From assembly GCA_032358255.1 (NCBI GenBank), contig JAULBX010030596.1:1-64000 (forward strand): 64,000 nt of DNA, read 5' to 3'. The position numbers were made by a program, and so were the translations under genes. Below, piece by piece: positions 62,322 through 64,000 of the stretch (positions are counted from its first letter, which is position 1; every line of letters begins with the position of its first letter). The DNA comes from Heterotrichella gracilis (lineage: Eukaryota > Sar > Xanthophyceae > Tribonematales > Xanthonemataceae). Below the pieces are notes generated by a model. It searched no databases. It was not told where the DNA came from and saw nothing but the letters and a program-made list of their open reading frames with translations.

Positions 62322-63018
62322 GTCTGCCCGCGATGCCAAAGACCCAATTGCTTTGTGCTATGTGGTGGAGAGTTGAAATCGTCGTAGCTGTAAGGCTAGA
62401 ATGCGGTGGCAGGCTCAGGCTGAGTGGCTGGACGCCCTTACGATGCTGACATCAGATGGGCTACGGATACATGCATGCAGATGCCAGCCATTGCCCGCTC
62501 TCAAAAACTGAAGCCCAGATGTACGGCTGTGATACTGTCGCCGTGGGACGGTGGCTGTCGCAACGATACAAGCAAGTGGAGCTGCATGAGGCTGCAGTGA
62601 GTGGGTTTATGTAAGGCTTCTTGCGAAAGTGAAGCCACGGGGACCCCACCTTCGAAAGCAGACGTGGACAAGAGAAACATACAAGTCCGACTGCACCCTC
62701 AACGTGGTGGCCAGTTCCCCCAGCTGTGTGTAGCTTACAACTGGCGTTACACGAGTGATATCTGCACCGACTCGCAGAGGTTGGCATATGCTCGGCACAG
62801 TTCGTATACAGATACAACTCTGCCACATGCATGCATATAGATACTGTTGGGTGTCAATCGCTAATTCACCTTGCGCAGTAGCTCAGCTTGCGAAGCGTGC
62901 CCCGCGTGGCACTCTCGCGCGTGGTGGTGTCTTGAACCCAAAATCACAGCCTTGATGGCATAAGGAACAGGGCACAAATGCTGCGACGGTGACATCGGCG
63001 TCAGCGCAACACAGCGCG
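62322..63018. other. Divergent intergenic region acyl-CoA oxidase / NERD1-like gene
   Basis: 697 bp between divergent start codons; probable shared promoter region. GCATGCAT elements occur at about 62471-62478 and 62827-62834. A tagctcagcttg motif at 62879 resembles a tRNA A box but no cloverleaf can be drawn. Confidence 0.5.
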
Positions 63019-64000
63019 ATGTACAAACGAGACTTCGCCGTGCTGCTGCTGGCAGCGTTTGCGGTCTACTACGCGTTGCAAAATGAGGGGACATTCACCT
63101 TCCGAAAAGCCTGGTAAGTCCACCTTGCACCGCCACAGATCACAAGCAATCGCCCATCATCCTCATGCCTAGTTCAGTGGAATTGCTGCATCCCACAATG
63201 TGCTTGGGCAATGCTGGGGGCCTAATCCATTTTTTTTGCAGGTATTACCATTTGGAGGACGAGTGGGAGCACATGCTTGAGGTTCCTGAAGTGTTGCCAC
63301 CGCCCATCGTGGTACGAGCCCCCACCCACCCACCCACCCACCGCATGCGCTTGAACGCACAACACATACCGCAATAAAGTTCGCAGCCACTACATAGGCA
63401 ACGCCAACCCACGCACTTCAACGGTCATCGAGAGCCATGCCTTCCAGCCAGCGCCAGGCAACCAGTATGCACACCTGCGCACACTGTGCATGCATAAGAA
63501 CTCCCATACGCAGTTGAGAAGGTGGTGTGTAAGCTCCATCAAGATAGTGCACTCCACTGTTGTAACACCCCGCGTGAGCACATCCACTGGGCACACCACC
63601 CACCACTCCTACCACCACCCCCACCCACTCAGGCCGACCTGAATGGCGATGGCAAGCCTGAGGTGATCATTGCCACTCAAGATGCCAAGGTGCAAATGCT
63701 CAGCCCCAAACGGGCCGGGCGCCCTGGAGAGGGTTTCGCCCACGCCACCCTAGCAGGTAGGGTTTAGGGTATGCGGCTTAGGGTTTAAGCCACCCCCAGC
63801 AGGTAACCAACACAAAACCTGCACCGTCATGCAAGGCCTTGTGCACGGTGACCATTCGCAATACCTTAAATCAAAACCCTCCCCCTGACAGGCGAAACCT
63901 ACCTCCACGAGAACCACACCCCAGTACCACTACAAGCCTGGGGCACACATGGTACCCATTGTGTAGTTACCAACCCTCCCCGACAAGGGAGAGGGATGGT
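63019..64000 (+). CDS. NERD1-like FG-GAP repeat membrane protein, N-terminal part
   Basis: Three exons are visible (63019-63113, 63242-63311, 63633-63756); the gene runs past the window. It begins MYKRDFAVLLLAAFAVYYAL, a signal-anchor-like hydrophobic segment, then QNEGTFTFRKAWYYHLEDEW, LPPPIVADLNGDGKPEVIIA (a DLNGDGKPE calcium-binding-type FG-GAP motif) and TQDAKVQMLSPKRA. This order closely follows Arabidopsis NERD1 (At3g51050), a secretory-pathway membrane protein linked to exocyst function and root growth. The third exon ends in phase 1 at 63756; the next exon could not be located before the window end. Confidence 0.85.

Noticed and set aside
62876-62940. tagctcagcttg resembles a tRNA A box, with a later ttgaaccc
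   Set aside because: No anticodon or T stem can be folded and the B box is poor.

Overview
The window looks like nuclear DNA of a green alga, most likely a core chlorophyte. Plastid and plant-lineage genes support this: an L-type-like starch phosphorylase, a CPP1-type J-like membrane protein, a pseudo-response regulator with a CCT domain, and a NERD1-like protein. Genes are GC-rich and split by many short introns. TGTAA, the usual chlorophycean poly(A) signal, follows several stops. Arabidopsis-type TTTAGGG heptamers are scattered everywhere. The species cannot be named from sequence alone.

Layout: UBP12/USP7-like deubiquitinase, 3' part (+, 1-2872); O-fucosyltransferase-like membrane protein (-, 5168-9460); CPP1-like protein (-, 11679-14911); BUD23 rRNA methyltransferase (+, 15479-18096); four-RRM CELF-like RNA-binding protein (-, 18870-24979); SBDS ribosome maturation factor with a long tail (+, 25212-27370); SNF7/CHMP4 ESCRT-III subunit (-, 28399-29548); an unrecognised two-membrane-span, probably plastid, protein (-, 31707-33051); Kae1/OSGEP (+, 33707-36781); starch phosphorylase (-, 37987-45077); TRM5 (+, 45823-50431); PRR/TOC1-like regulator (-, 52752-54898); acyl-CoA oxidase (-, 56134-62321); NERD1-like FG-GAP protein (+, from 63019, cut by the window end). 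For eleven genes the exon chains below close exactly in frame from start to stop, so those models are firm. The UBP12-like and NERD1-like genes are cut by the window ends, and one intron of the unrecognised gene could not be placed.

The genes are ordinary housekeeping genes and do not form a pathway cluster, although BUD23 and SBDS both serve ribosome assembly and Kae1 and TRM5 both modify positions around tRNA anticodon base 37. The unusual material is in the introns. First, many introns carry TTTAGGG-like motifs just after the donor and CCCTAAA-like motifs just before the acceptor, read on the gene's own strand, so the two intron ends are partly complementary. Second, many introns hold decayed tandem copies ('echoes') of the neighbouring exon end with its splice site. 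In the acyl-CoA oxidase gene one echo is a fully open 156-nt exon of exactly the same length and phase as its neighbour, a good candidate for a mutually exclusive exon. Third, a decayed inverted copy of the 5' part of the Kae1 gene lies about 3 kb away. Together these suggest introns here grow and are remodelled by short tandem duplications across splice junctions.
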